Positions 33,353 through 44,638 of a stretch of DNA of 64,000 nucleotides are shown one piece after another. The position numbers and the translations under genes were made by a program. Numbering within the stretch: position 1 is the first letter of the stretch; each line of letters opens with the position of its first letter. The stretch is from NCBI RefSeq assembly GCF_900110755.1, contig NZ_FOFF01000047.1, positions 1-64,000 of the forward strand, given 5' to 3'. This DNA is from Streptomyces sp. yr375 (GTDB taxonomy: Bacteria; Actinomycetota; Actinomycetes; Streptomycetales; Streptomycetaceae). The notes beneath the pieces were generated by a model. That model was not told where the DNA came from. It searched no databases and saw only the letters and a program-made list of their open reading frames with translations.

Positions 33353-35007
33353 GCGCATCAGCCGTCCACAGCCTGTGGACAACGGCGGCAACCGCGGCCG
33401 ACCCGATCGCGAAGATCGACACACCCAAGATCGAGTACGGGCAATTGTCGCCCACCTTGATCGTCCTGGGCGCGGCGATCATCGGCGTGCTCGTCGAGGC
33501 GTTCGTGCCGCGCAAGCACCGCTACTACGCACAGTTGTTCGTATCCGTCGTGGCGCTGGTCGCCGCCTTCGCCGCGGTGGTGGCGCTGGCGGAGGGCGGG
33601 TACGGCACCACGAAGGCGCGCATCGCCGCCATGGGCGCGATCGCCGTCGACGGACCGGCCCTCTTCCTCCAGGGCACCATCCTGCTGGCCGCACTGGTCG
33701 GCCTGTTCACCTTCGCCGAGCGGCGCCTCGACCCCGAGATGCACGGCAACCGCGTCGACTCCTTCGCCGCCCAAGCGGCCTCCGTGCCGGGCAGCGACAG
33801 CGAGCAGGCCGCCGTCAAAGCCGGATTCGCGACCACCGAGGTCTTCCCGCTGCTGCTGTTCGCGGTCGCCGGCATGCTGGTCTTCCCGTCGGCCAACGAC
33901 CTGCTGACCCTCTTCATCGCCCTGGAAGTCTTCTCGCTGCCGCTGTACCTGCTGTGCGCCCTGGCCCGCCGCAAGCGGCTCATGTCGCAGGAGGCCGCGG
34001 TCAAGTACTTCCTCCTCGGCGCGTTCGCCTCCGCGTTCACCCTCTTCGGCATCGCGCTGCTCTACGGGTACGCGGGCTCGGTGTCGTACGGCACGATCGC
34101 GCAGGTCGTCGACGGCACCGTCCAGAACGTCAACCCGGCGCTCGCCGACACCATGGGCAACGACGCGCTGCTCCTCGTCGGCGCGGCGATGATCGTCATG
34201 GGGCTGCTGTTCAAGGTGGGCGCGGTGCCGTTCCACATGTGGACGCCCGACGTCTACCAGGGTGCGCCGACCCCGGTCACCGGCTTCATGGCCGCGGCGA
34301 CCAAGGTGGCCGCCTTCGGCGCGCTGCTGCGTCTGCTGTACGTCGTCCTGCCCGGCCTGCGCTGGGACTGGCGGCCGGTCATGTGGGGCGTCGCGATCGT
34401 CACCATGCTGGGCGGCGCGATCGTCGCGATCACCCAGACCGACATCAAGCGGCTGCTGGCGTACTCGTCCATCGCGCACGCCGGATTCATCCTCGCGGGT
34501 GTCATCGCGACCACCCCGGACGGCGTGTCGTCCGTCCTCTTCTACCTGGCCGCGTACTCGTTCGTGACGATCGGCGCGTTCGCCGTGGTCACCCTCGTGC
34601 GCGACGCCGGCGGCGAGGCCACGCACCTGTCCAAGTGGGCGGGGCTCGGCCGGCGGTCGCCGCTGGTGGCGGCCGTGTTCGCGGTGTTCCTGCTGGCCTT
34701 CGCCGGCATCCCGCTGACCTCCGGGTTCGCCGGAAAGTTCGCCGTGTTCAAGGCGGCCGCGGAGGGCGGCGCGGCACCACTGGTCGTGGTCGGTGTGATC
34801 TCGTCGGCGATCGCCGCGTTCTTCTACATCCGGGTCATCGTGCTCATGTTCTTCAGCGAGCCGCGGCCCGAGGGCCCGACCGTCGCCGTTCCGTCGCCGC
34901 TGACGATGATGGCGATCGGGGTCGGCGTGGCGGTCACGCTGGTGCTCGGTGTGGCACCGCAGTACTTCCTGGACCTGGCGAACCAGGCGGGCGTGTTCGT
35001 GCGCTGA
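33349..35007 (+). CDS. nuoN: NADH-quinone oxidoreductase subunit N (proton-pumping)
   Basis: The last nuo gene gives a 552-residue antiporter-like subunit with fourteen helices. Marks: LLTLFIALEVFSLPLYLLC (conserved Glu), FKVGAVPFHMWTPDVYQGAPTPVTGFMAAATK in pieces (conserved Lys), KRLLAYSSIAHAGFI and IPLTSGFAGKF. A hydrophilic insert (about 135-160) sits between early helices. Two inverted DnaA-box-like words lie within codons 5-12. A strong hairpin follows the stop. Confidence 0.97.
   Translation: MSASAVHSLWTTAATAADPIAKIDTPKIEYGQLSPTLIVLGAAIIGVLVEAFVPRKHRYYAQLFVSVVALVAAFAAVVALAEGGYGTTKARIAAMGAIAVDGPALFLQGTILLAALVGLFTFAERRLDPEMHGNRVDSFAAQAASVPGSDSEQAAVKAGFATTEVFPLLLFAVAGMLVFPSANDLLTLFIALEVFSLPLYLLCALARRKRLMSQEAAVKYFLLGAFASAFTLFGIALLYGYAGSVSYGTIAQVVDGTVQNVNPALADTMGNDALLLVGAAMIVMGLLFKVGAVPFHMWTPDVYQGAPTPVTGFMAAATKVAAFGALLRLLYVVLPGLRWDWRPVMWGVAIVTMLGGAIVAITQTDIKRLLAYSSIAHAGFILAGVIATTPDGVSSVLFYLAAYSFVTIGAFAVVTLVRDAGGEATHLSKWAGLGRRSPLVAAVFAVFLLAFAGIPLTSGFAGKFAVFKAAAEGGAAPLVVVGVISSAIAAFFYIRVIVLMFFSEPRPEGPTVAVPSPLTMMAIGVGVAVTLVLGVAPQYFLDLANQAGVFVR
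33362..33382. promoter_or_regulatory. Inverted pair of DnaA-box-like sites at the 5' end of nuoN
   Basis: CCGTCCACA (33362-33370) and TGTGGACAA (33374-33382, reverse complement TTGTCCACA) face each other across 3 nt. Both fit the Streptomyces DnaA-box consensus. They are inside the nuoN coding sequence; binding is not shown. Confidence 0.4.
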
Positions 35008-35038
35008 GCTGCACTGATACGGCGCGTCCTGGCCGGCG

Positions 35039-35079
35039 GCGGGCCCGGTTCCCCTTGGTTTTCCCGGGGCCGGGCCCGC
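35039..35079 (+). terminator. Terminator of the nuo operon
   Basis: GCGGGCCCGG-TT-CCCC pairs with GGGG-CCGGGCCCGC, a 14-bp stem with a 2-nt bulge, beginning 31 nt after the nuoN stop. It is the only strong hairpin between nuoN and recQ. Confidence 0.75.
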
Positions 35080-35101
35080 AGCCATGTTCGAGTGACGGAA
35101 G

Positions 35102-35137
35102 TTGTACACAGGGTGACTCGATCGGGCCTGTGGATAA
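35102..35137 (+). promoter_or_regulatory. recQ upstream region with DnaA-box-like words
   Basis: TTGTACACA (35102-35110) and TGTGGATAA (35129-35137; reverse complement TTATCCACA, the classical DnaA box) lie 70-110 bp before the recQ start. A link between replication initiator levels and a repair helicase would be sensible, but this is inference. Confidence 0.4.
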
Positions 35138-35208
35138 CTCGGGTGGTGTCAGTCCGGACCCCTATCGTGGAGGCAGTGGTCGAGTGACGACGTACGGGGG
35201 ACCAGACG

Positions 35209-37269
<2,061 letters not shown>

Positions 37270-37365
37270 GGACGGGGACTGGACAGGGGGGGACTGACCG
37301 GACCGGCTGACCGGCTGGGTACCTGGTGGCGAGGGGGGACTGGGGAGGCTTAGTGGAGCGGTTCC

Positions 37366-38149
37366 TCATAGGGCGCGGGTCGCGTACGCCCTGACGTCCG
37401 CGTCCGAGTCCGTCGTCGCCGTGGCGAGAGCGGCGCGGGCGGCCTCCGAGGCGCGGTGGTGGGTCAGGGCCAGGACGGCGGCCTTGCGGACGTCGGCGTT
37501 CGGGTCGGCCAGGGCCTTGGCGAGGACGGGGACGGCCGTGTCGGCGTGGGCCACGGACAGCGCCGTGGCGGCACCGGCGCGGACCTGCCAGGCGGGGTCG
37601 GCCAGGGCGGTCACGGCACGGGCGGCGAGCGGTGCCGGGTAGCCGGTGGTCCCCAACGCCCCGTAGGCGGCGGCACGCACCAAGGAGTCGGGATCGTCGA
37701 CGAGCCCGACGAGGGCCGCGTGGACGGCGTCACGCTCGGGGGCGATGCCGGCCCCGGTGCCGAGGTCGGCCGGTGAGATGTCGGTGAGGCGGCCGGCCGC
37801 CACCGTCGACGGAGACCAGGGCACGGACGGCCTCGATCCGGACGGCGATGTCGGCGTCGGTGAGAGAGCCCGCGAACAGGGCGGCGTCACCGAGGCGCAG
37901 GGCGCGCAATACGTGCAGGGTCTCCGAGAGGCCCATCAGGCGGTCCAGTCCGTGGGGGTACTTCTGCGCCCCGACGACCGTGCCGACGCCGGGCAGGCGT
38001 TGCACCAGGCCCTCCGCCCGTAGGAGGTCGGCGAGCTGACGGGCCTGGTCCGCATGCAGCCGAGGACGCGTGCGGTGGGCGGCGACGGTGGTCGCGCCCT
38101 GGCCGGCGCGGTCTCGGATGCGGTCGGTCGGTGCCGTGTTTCGAACCAT
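37366..38149 (-). pseudogene. Frameshifted HEAT-repeat protein, possibly with a decayed winged-helix N terminus
   Basis: Two minus-strand frames must be joined. The first (from 38149) reads through DLLRAEGLVQRLPGVGTVV, GLDRLMGLSETLHVLRALRLGD and FAGSLTDADIAVRIEAVRALVSVDG. It then loses sense near 37795-37812, and the other frame resumes with GRLTDISPADLGTG and four HEAT-like repeats (DSLVRAAAYGALG, WQVRAGAATALS, ADVRKAAVLALT, ADVRAYATRAL). One extra base in the GC-rich run, or a sequencing error, explains this. The start resembles the end of a GntR winged helix, but the recognition helices are missing. The usual role of such proteins is unknown. Confidence 0.7.
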
Positions 38150-38259
38150 GGCGAGGCAGGAGGAAGAGCAGTGTTGCCGGAGTGTTGCGCCACCTGCGGG
38201 TACGTCCGGTAGGGCGTTGACCTGGGAAGACGGGCGGATCCTGACCAAGATCCGCCGGG

Positions 38260-39198
38260 TCAGGACAGGGCCGTCAGTCCCGGGGCGAAGGTGATGAGCA
38301 GGGGCAGCAGGGGGACGAGCGCGGCCGCCGTCGTCGTCAGCGCCCGGTGTCTGCGGAGCAGGCGCGGGGGCGGCTGGAGCAGTCGGTCGACGCGCTCGCC
38401 CAGGAGACGGTGACTGGAGGCGCAGGACAGGACGCCCCGGTGCTGGTTCAGCTCGATCAGAGCCAGCGCCGTCGTCAGGTGGCCGCAGCGGCGCGACGCC
38501 GTGTCGTCGGCGGCGAGTTCGACCAGGCGGTGGGTCTGGTCGCAGAAGTGGGAGAAGAGCGGAACGCGGGGGAAGCCGGTGGCAAGGGCGGTCGAGAGGT
38601 GGAGCAGCCAGTCGTGGTGGGCGCGGGCATGGCCGCGTTCGTGGGTGAGGACGGCGTCCAACTGGTGGGCGGTGAGGCGGTGCAGGGCACCGGTCGTCAC
38701 GATCAACTGGGGTGGACTGCCGGGCATCCACCAGGCGTCGGGATACTCGTCCTCCAGCACGAGCAGCGGGCCGCGGGCGGACGGCAGGCCCGCGGGCAGG
38801 TCCGGGGCGCGTTCCCGCAGGTGGGCCCTGGCCTGGCCGCGGCGTCGGCGTGCGTCGACGAGCTCGCGGGCCAGCATCGCGGTGGTCCAGGCGGCCCCGC
38901 AGGCCAGCAGCAGGGTCAGGGCCGCCGCCCACAGCGGGACGCCGGAGAGGTCGTACGCCTCGGTGACCGCAGGCGGTGCGGGGGCGAAGACCCGCGCGCG
39001 GACGGTGTGGAACACGGCCGTGGCACCCAGCACCAGGGCTGTCAGGCAGCACAGCAGGACCGTGGCGACCAGGCACTGCCACACCCACAGCCCGACCACC
39101 GGCTCCCGCTCGGGCCACACGGAGCGGGTGAGCGCACGCGGAGCCGGCACGGCGGCCGTCAGCGCGACGACGCTCAGCAGGAGCAGGCAGACAGTCAT
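38260..39198 (-). CDS. M56 family (BlaR1-type) membrane metallopeptidase
   Basis: The 312-aa protein has three helices in the first 110 residues, then a zinc-protease domain with HERGH in LDAVLTHERGHARAHHDW (the HExxH site) and LVELAADDTASRR with the third ligand region, and a final helix at about 288-308. Such proteases usually pair with a BlaI/CopY repressor that they inactivate, but no such gene is adjacent; the neighbour is the broken HEAT gene 110 nt downstream. The start MTVCLLLLS is chosen because it opens directly with a membrane helix. Confidence 0.85.
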   Translation of the reverse strand: MTVCLLLLSVVALTAAVPAPRALTRSVWPEREPVVGLWVWQCLVATVLLCCLTALVLGATAVFHTVRARVFAPAPPAVTEAYDLSGVPLWAAALTLLLACGAAWTTAMLARELVDARRRRGQARAHLRERAPDLPAGLPSARGPLLVLEDEYPDAWWMPGSPPQLIVTTGALHRLTAHQLDAVLTHERGHARAHHDWLLHLSTALATGFPRVPLFSHFCDQTHRLVELAADDTASRRCGHLTTALALIELNQHRGVLSCASSHRLLGERVDRLLQPPPRLLRRHRALTTTAAALVPLLPLLITFAPGLTALS

Positions 39199-39469
39199 GC
39201 CATGGGCTCCGGATCCTGGTCGGGAAGGGGGCGTGCGCCCTGCGCGCACGGGATGCGTACCGCGTACCTGTGGGGGTGCGGCCTGCCACGGGCGGCGGGC
39301 TCGGCGCGAGGACCGTGCCCGCCGCCAGTATGACGGCGGTGACTCCGGGAGTCAGCCCACGAGGACGCCCCGATTCAGCCCGGACCGCCCCGCCCTGTCA
39401 CCGGTACCACTATTGGACTCGTCACCGGTCCTGTCACCGGCCTCGTCCCCCGACCTGTCGTCGGCAGTG

Positions 39470-40693
39470 TCAGTCGTCGCTTCGGGCGGCGATCACCTGG
39501 CCGCTCACCTCTCCCAGGCCCACCCGTGTGCCGTCGGGGCCGGGAGCCCAGGCCGAGAGGGTCACCACGTCGCCGTCTTCCAGGAACGTCCGCTTGCCGT
39601 CGGGGAGTTCGAGGGGGTCACGGCCGTTCCAGGTCAGTTCCAGGAGGGAGCCGCGCTCGTGCGGGTTCGGGCCGCTGACCGTGCCCGAGCCGTACAGGTC
39701 GCCGGTGCGCAGGGACGCGCCGTTGACGGTGAGGTGGGCGAGTTGCTGGGCGGCCGTCCAGTACATGGTGGAGAAGGGCGGATCGGAGACGACGTGACCG
39801 TTGAGCGCGACGGAGATGCGCAGGTCGTAGCCGGCGGGTTCGGTGGCCGAGTCGTCCAGATAGGGGAGCAGGGGGTGGGTGCGCTCCGGGGGCGTCACCC
39901 GTGCGTTGTCCAGGGCCTCCAGCGGGGTGATCCAGGCCGACACCGACGTGGCGAACGACTTGGCGAGGAACGGGCCGAGGGGGACGTACTCCCAGGCCTG
40001 GAGGTCGCGGGCCGACCAGTCGTTGAGCAGGCACAGGCCGAAGACGTGTTCGCGGAAGTCGGCCAGCGCGACCGGGTTGCCCTGCTGCGAGGGCACACCG
40101 ACCACGAAGCCGACCTCGGCCTCGATGTCGAGCCGCACGGACGGGCCGAAGACCGGGGCCGGATCGGCGGGCGCCTTGCGCTGGCCCGACGGGCGGACGA
40201 CGTCCGTACCGGAGACCACGACGGTGCCGGCGCGGCCGTGGTAACCGATCGGCAGGTGCTTCCAGTTGGGCAGGAGGACGTCCCCGGCGTCCGGGCGGAA
40301 GATCGCTCCGGCGTTCCGGGCGTGGTGCTCGGAGGAGTAGAAGTCGACGTAGTCGGCGACCTCGAAGGGGAGGTGCAGGGTCACCGCGGAGAGGGGGTGG
40401 AAGAGCGGTTCGACGGTGGGGCGGTGGGCGGGGTCGGTCACCCACTCCGTCAGGGCGCGGCGCACCTGCGACCAGGTCGTGCGGCCCGCCGCCAGCAGCG
40501 GGCCGAGGGTCGGCGCGGCGAGCAGCTCGGCGTGCGGCGAGCCGAGCGCGCGGGCCGCCGCGCCCGCGTCGAGGACGTGGTCGCCGAGCCGGACGCCGAC
40601 GGTCCGCCGCGCGGAGCCCGGCAGGGAGAACACGCCGTACGGGAGGTTGTGCGGACCGAAGGGGTCGCCCTCGGGAAGGTCGAAGGGGGGCAT
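39470..40693 (-). CDS. fahA: Fumarylacetoacetase
   Basis: The 407-residue enzyme hydrolyses fumarylacetoacetate to fumarate and acetoacetate at the end of tyrosine/homogentisate breakdown. Marks: the N-terminal MPPFDLPEGDPFGPHNLPYGVF in parts, DFYSSEHHARNAG (Asp metal ligand and catalytic His region), PIGYHGRAGTVVVSG, RLDIEAEVGFVVG (Glu ligands), GLCLLNDWSARDLQAWE and GDLYGSGTVSGPNP. The ATG at 40693 has GAGAGG about 9 nt upstream; the frame stays open far upstream but without homology. No other gene of the pathway is nearby. Confidence 0.95.
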   Translation of the reverse strand: MPPFDLPEGDPFGPHNLPYGVFSLPGSARRTVGVRLGDHVLDAGAAARALGSPHAELLAAPTLGPLLAAGRTTWSQVRRALTEWVTDPAHRPTVEPLFHPLSAVTLHLPFEVADYVDFYSSEHHARNAGAIFRPDAGDVLLPNWKHLPIGYHGRAGTVVVSGTDVVRPSGQRKAPADPAPVFGPSVRLDIEAEVGFVVGVPSQQGNPVALADFREHVFGLCLLNDWSARDLQAWEYVPLGPFLAKSFATSVSAWITPLEALDNARVTPPERTHPLLPYLDDSATEPAGYDLRISVALNGHVVSDPPFSTMYWTAAQQLAHLTVNGASLRTGDLYGSGTVSGPNPHERGSLLELTWNGRDPLELPDGKRTFLEDGDVVTLSAWAPGPDGTRVGLGEVSGQVIAARSDD

Positions 40694-41048
40694 CGGGTAC
40701 TGCCTCTCTTTCGTGTCGCTCGTGTCGTTCACGCGCTCCGTGGTGCGTTCTTGGGCGCGTTCCTTGGTGCGGTCTGCGGCGCTCGCCGTGTCGTGCTCGC
40801 CGGACTCCGGGCGGGTGTCGCGCGGGTGCGCCGAGCCGCGCCACACGTTACGGCCGACCTCGCGGAACCGACACGGGGGCTGGACCGGCCAAGCGTTTCG
40901 GACGGCAGCGCTCCGCGTCCGGTTGCTCACCGGAAGTCGTCCACCGGCCGGTCCGCAATCTTGACGGAGCGGTGCGAAAGGGGACACTCTGAACGGGTGT
41001 TGGAAGGCCTCGGGGAGGGGGCTTTCGGCTGGCACACCTGGGGGGCGA
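40694..41048. other. Divergent promoter region between fahA and the polysaccharide locus
   Basis: 355 bp without a believable gene. On the plus strand TTGACG (40961-40966) and CACTCT (40985-40990), 18 nt apart, make a plausible promoter for the DegT-like gene, whose ATG follows about 50 nt after the predicted start. The left third is rich in GTGTCG and GCGTTC words. No clear operator was seen. Confidence 0.45.
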
Positions 41049-42284
41049 ATGGCCATAGGGGAGGCCGGTCTCGGGTCGGCGCGGCGTGGCTCACGGCCGA
41101 AGCGGCTGGAAGCGACGATGCGCGACAGACTCGGCCGGGAATGCGTGTACGTGCCGTCGTGCAGATTCGGGCTGTTCGTGGCCTTGCGCCACTGGTGCCC
41201 GCCCGGCGGACGCGTGCTGATGTCGCCGGTCAACGACGACGTGATCTTCTTCGTCGTGCTCGCGGCCGGACTCAGACCGGTGCAGGCGCCGTTGAACCCG
41301 CTGGACGCGTCGATCGACGTCGACGCCGTGCCCGACGAGGTGTGGGGCTCGCTGTCCGGTGTGCTCACGACGAATCTGTACGGCAACCCGGACGACACTC
41401 CGCGCCTGCGGGAGAAGTGCGACGCGCTGGGCATCCCGTTGTTCGAGGACGGGGCGCACGCGATCGGCAGCGAGGTGGGCGGCCGACCGGTCGGGGCCTG
41501 GGGCGACGCCTCCGTCTTCAGCCTGTCGAAGCATGTCGGTGCCAAGGCCGGAGGTTTCTTAGCCTGCGCCGACCCTGGGCTGCGCGAGGCGCTGGAGAAG
41601 ACCTGCGAGGACCTGTTGCTGCCGGGGCGGTTCACGGCGGAACTCGCCTACACCGTCCGGCCGTACGCGGAGGCGGCCGTGCGGGGGCTGCGGTTGCGGC
41701 GGGCGGCCTGGGCCACCATGCGGCTGCTCGGGCTGATGGAGCGGGAGGAGATCCGGATGCCGCTGCGGCCGGCCGAACTGGCCCGTGCCGTCGACGCGGC
41801 GCCGGACCTCGCCGCGCACGACTCCTGGGTCCGCGTCGACATGCACGACTACCGGCTGCGTTCGGGACCGCTGAGAGCGGGCCGCATCGGCCGCCGGGTC
41901 GACCGCCTGGACGAGGTGCTGACCGCCTGCCGCGCGGGCACGGAACTGCTGCTGTCCACACCGTGGGCGCAGCCCGCGGAGCCCCGCGCCGACCGCGTCC
42001 AACCCCTGTTCCGGGTCCCCTTGTTCGTCGCCGACCGGGAGGCCGCGAGGGCGGCGCTCGCCCGGCGGGGCATCGTCGTCGGGTACCTCTATGACCCGCC
42101 GCTGGACGACTACGCGGGTGCCGCCTTCACCGACCCGTCGCCCGATCCCGCCGGGGCGCGCTGGTTCGCCCGGCACGCGCTGCCCGTGGATCCGCTGCGG
42201 GCCCGGCAGGTCGTCGGGGTGCTCCAGGACTCCGGCGTACGGCCGGCCGAGGTGCCGGGAGGGCTGGAGTCGACCCGTGGCTGA
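41049..42284 (+). CDS. DegT/DnrJ/EryC1-like PLP protein with a TTA codon
   Basis: A 411-residue fold-type I PLP protein of the sugar aminotransferase superfamily. FEDGAHAIGSEVGGRPVGAWGDASVFSLSKHVGAKAGGFL, read in parts, gives the cofactor-binding Asp and the probable PLP-lysine in SLSK. The stretch SPVNDDVIFFVVLAAGLRPV equals the usual tSF.at..ai...G..pv region. The remainder departs from canonical sugar aminotransferases, so the substrate is uncertain. Codon 171 is TTA (41559-41561), which requires the bldA tRNA in Streptomyces. Its last 8 nt overlap the flippase start, so the two are translationally linked. Confidence 0.75.
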   Translation: MAIGEAGLGSARRGSRPKRLEATMRDRLGRECVYVPSCRFGLFVALRHWCPPGGRVLMSPVNDDVIFFVVLAAGLRPVQAPLNPLDASIDVDAVPDEVWGSLSGVLTTNLYGNPDDTPRLREKCDALGIPLFEDGAHAIGSEVGGRPVGAWGDASVFSLSKHVGAKAGGFLACADPGLREALEKTCEDLLLPGRFTAELAYTVRPYAEAAVRGLRLRRAAWATMRLLGLMEREEIRMPLRPAELARAVDAAPDLAAHDSWVRVDMHDYRLRSGPLRAGRIGRRVDRLDEVLTACRAGTELLLSTPWAQPAEPRADRVQPLFRVPLFVADREAARAALARRGIVVGYLYDPPLDDYAGAAFTDPSPDPAGARWFARHALPVDPLRARQVVGVLQDSGVRPAEVPGGLESTRG

Positions 42285-44634
42285 GACCCAGGCCGAGATC
42301 CAGGCCGAGATCCAGGTACCCGAGCCCGCGGCGCCGTCCGCCGCGGCGGAGGCGGCCGGCCCGACGCCGGCCGACGGCGGCGGCCGAGGCTCCGACTCGC
42401 TGTTTCGCAACGCCTACTTCCTGATGCTCAGCACGGGCGTCTCCGCCGTGCTGGGACTGGGCTTCTGGCTGGTGGCCGCGCGCTACTACTCGGAGGAGGC
42501 CGTCGGGCAGGGCTCGGCCGCGATCGCGGCGATGCGGCTGCTCGCCAGCGTCACGGCGACGACGATGATCGGCGCCGTCGTCCGCTTCGTGCCGCGCGCG
42601 GGACGGGCCACGGGCGCGCTGGTGTGGCGGGCGTACGCGGCCAGTTCGGTGGTCGTGGCCGTCGCCGCGTTCGTCTTCCTGCTCACCCTCGATCTGTGGG
42701 GGGCGACGTACGCGCCGCTCGGCACGGCGACCGCGGGGGCGGTGTTCGTCGTCGCGTGTGTGGCGTGGGCCCTGCTCACCCTCCAGGACGGCGTGCTCAC
42801 CGGGCTGCGTAGATCGGGGTGGGTGCCTCTGGGCAACGCGGTGTTCTCGGTCGGCAAGCTGATCCTGCTGGTCGTCTTCGCGACCGCGCTGCCGGTGCTC
42901 GGCATCTTCGTGTCCTGGGCCGTCGCGATCGCGTTCTCGACCCTGCCGCTGGGCTGGTTGATCTTCCGCAGGCTGATCCCGCGCCAGGCCGCCGCCGACC
43001 GCGACGTGGAGCCGCCCGGGCTGCGGGAGATGGGCCGCTTCCTGGCCGGGGACTCGCTGGGCGCGCTGTTCAGCCTGGCGATGATCAACCTGCTGCCGGT
43101 GATGGTCGCGGTCCGCTTCAGCGCGGCGGAGAACGGCTACTTCTACGTGGCGTACACCGTCGGCGGCACGATGGAGTTCATGGCCATCAACATGGCCTCC
43201 TCCCTCACCGCGCACGCCTCGCACGACCCGCGCAGACTCGCCGACGGGGTGCGCGGGGCGCTGCGCCGGATGACGTTGCTGCTGGTGCCGGTGGTGCTCG
43301 TGCTGGTGCTGTTCGCCCCGCAGATCCTGCTGCCGTTCGACGAGGACTACGCCGAGCACGGCACCACCGTGCTGCGGCTGCTGGCCGCGGGGGCGCTGCC
43401 CCGGGTCGTGGTCGAGCTGTACATCGGGGTGCTGCGGGTGCAGGGCCGTACCGGGATGCTCGCCGCGCTCCAGGGCGCCATGTGCACGCTCGTGCTGGGC
43501 ACCGCGGCCGTGCTGTTCGCCCCGGCCGGGATCGCGGGCGCGGGCTGGGCGGTGCTGCTCAGCATGACCCTGATCGCCGTCGTCTCCGCCGTCGGCCTGC
43601 GTTCCGCGCTGCGCCGCAACGACCGCCTGCCCGCCGGCCGGTCCACCGCCGCCCCGGCCGCCTACGGCACGCGCTGGGCGCGGCTGAACGCCACCGCCGG
43701 ATACGGCACGAACTGGGCGCGCCGGGCGGCGTACGAGCGGGAGGGCATCGACGAGGACACGGTCACCCTGTTCATAGGGCGTCCCGGGTACGAGCGCGAG
43801 GCGTTGCAGGCGGACACCCTGGCGCTGATCGTGCGGCCGCACGGGGCCGGTGGGCGGGATGCGGTGGCCGACGAGGAGGGGGTGGCCCAGGAGAAGGGGG
43901 TGGCTGGCAGTGGTGCGGGGGTGCGGGCCTCGTCCGCACAGAAACAGGAACAGAAACAGGAACGGGCACAGACGCCGGCGCGGGAGCGGTGGGTCGGGGG
44001 CGTGTTGTGGGGGCTGCTCGGGGTGGGGACCGTGGGGTTCTGGGCGGCGTTGCGTGCGCTGCCGTGGGTCGACGGGCCGTCGGCCGATGCGCTGACCGGG
44101 CGGCAGTGGCTGGCGGCGCTGCCGCTCACGGCGGTCGTCGCCGGGGGACTGGTGCTCGTGGTGTTCGTCGGTGCGGTGACGTTGCGGGCCGCGAGAGACG
44201 CGTGGCTGCCGGGGGCGGCGCTGGGGTCCGCGCTGCTCGCCCTGTACGCCGTACCCGTCGCCTTCGGTTGGGAACCGACGCCGGTCGGTGGGACGTTGTA
44301 CGGGAAAGCGGCCCGGTTCCTCGCGCACGGGGTGGGGCTCGACGGGCCCGAGCCGCTGTTGCGGTGGGCGCCGCCGGCCGCGCAGCTCCTGTGCCTCGTA
44401 CCGCTGTGGCTGCTGCTGGCGCGCGCGAGCCGGCGGCTGACGTGGCCGGGGTGCTGGGGGGTGCTGTATCTCGTCGCGCTGGGCGGCTGGGTGTGGCGGC
44501 AGGAGCTCGCGGCTGCGGCGCTGCCCCTGTTCGGCGGCCTCGTGCTGGTGCTCGTCCTCGCCACCCTGTCGGTGTGGCTCCGTGGGAAGCGTCGGAAGCG
44601 TGGGGAGGGGAGACGGGTGTCGGATCGGCGGTGA
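42277..44634 (+). CDS. Polysaccharide flippase (Wzx/MOP-type) with an extra C-terminal membrane domain
   Basis: A 785-residue membrane protein. Residues about 45-455 hold twelve helices in the pattern of lipid-linked oligosaccharide flippases: NAYFLMLSTGVSAVLGLGFWLVAARYYS, SAAIAAMRLLASV and GVLRVQGRTGMLAALQG. After a hydrophilic stretch of about 120 residues with a Gln/Glu-rich run (QKQEQKQE), four or five more helices follow (about 575-775). That second part is not typical of the family and I do not recognise it. GTG start, 8-nt overlap with the upstream gene. It converges on the GH26-like gene with 4 nt between stops. Confidence 0.8.
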   Translation: MAETQAEIQAEIQVPEPAAPSAAAEAAGPTPADGGGRGSDSLFRNAYFLMLSTGVSAVLGLGFWLVAARYYSEEAVGQGSAAIAAMRLLASVTATTMIGAVVRFVPRAGRATGALVWRAYAASSVVVAVAAFVFLLTLDLWGATYAPLGTATAGAVFVVACVAWALLTLQDGVLTGLRRSGWVPLGNAVFSVGKLILLVVFATALPVLGIFVSWAVAIAFSTLPLGWLIFRRLIPRQAAADRDVEPPGLREMGRFLAGDSLGALFSLAMINLLPVMVAVRFSAAENGYFYVAYTVGGTMEFMAINMASSLTAHASHDPRRLADGVRGALRRMTLLLVPVVLVLVLFAPQILLPFDEDYAEHGTTVLRLLAAGALPRVVVELYIGVLRVQGRTGMLAALQGAMCTLVLGTAAVLFAPAGIAGAGWAVLLSMTLIAVVSAVGLRSALRRNDRLPAGRSTAAPAAYGTRWARLNATAGYGTNWARRAAYEREGIDEDTVTLFIGRPGYEREALQADTLALIVRPHGAGGRDAVADEEGVAQEKGVAGSGAGVRASSAQKQEQKQERAQTPARERWVGGVLWGLLGVGTVGFWAALRALPWVDGPSADALTGRQWLAALPLTAVVAGGLVLVVFVGAVTLRAARDAWLPGAALGSALLALYAVPVAFGWEPTPVGGTLYGKAARFLAHGVGLDGPEPLLRWAPPAAQLLCLVPLWLLLARASRRLTWPGCWGVLYLVALGGWVWRQELAAAALPLFGGLVLVLVLATLSVWLRGKRRKRGEGRRVSDRR

Positions 44635-44638
44635 ACGG

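Noticed and set aside
33362..35137. Replication origin suggested by DnaA-box-like words
   Set aside because: Only scattered boxes lie here, partly inside nuoN, with no cluster of many boxes and no dnaA/dnaN neighbours.
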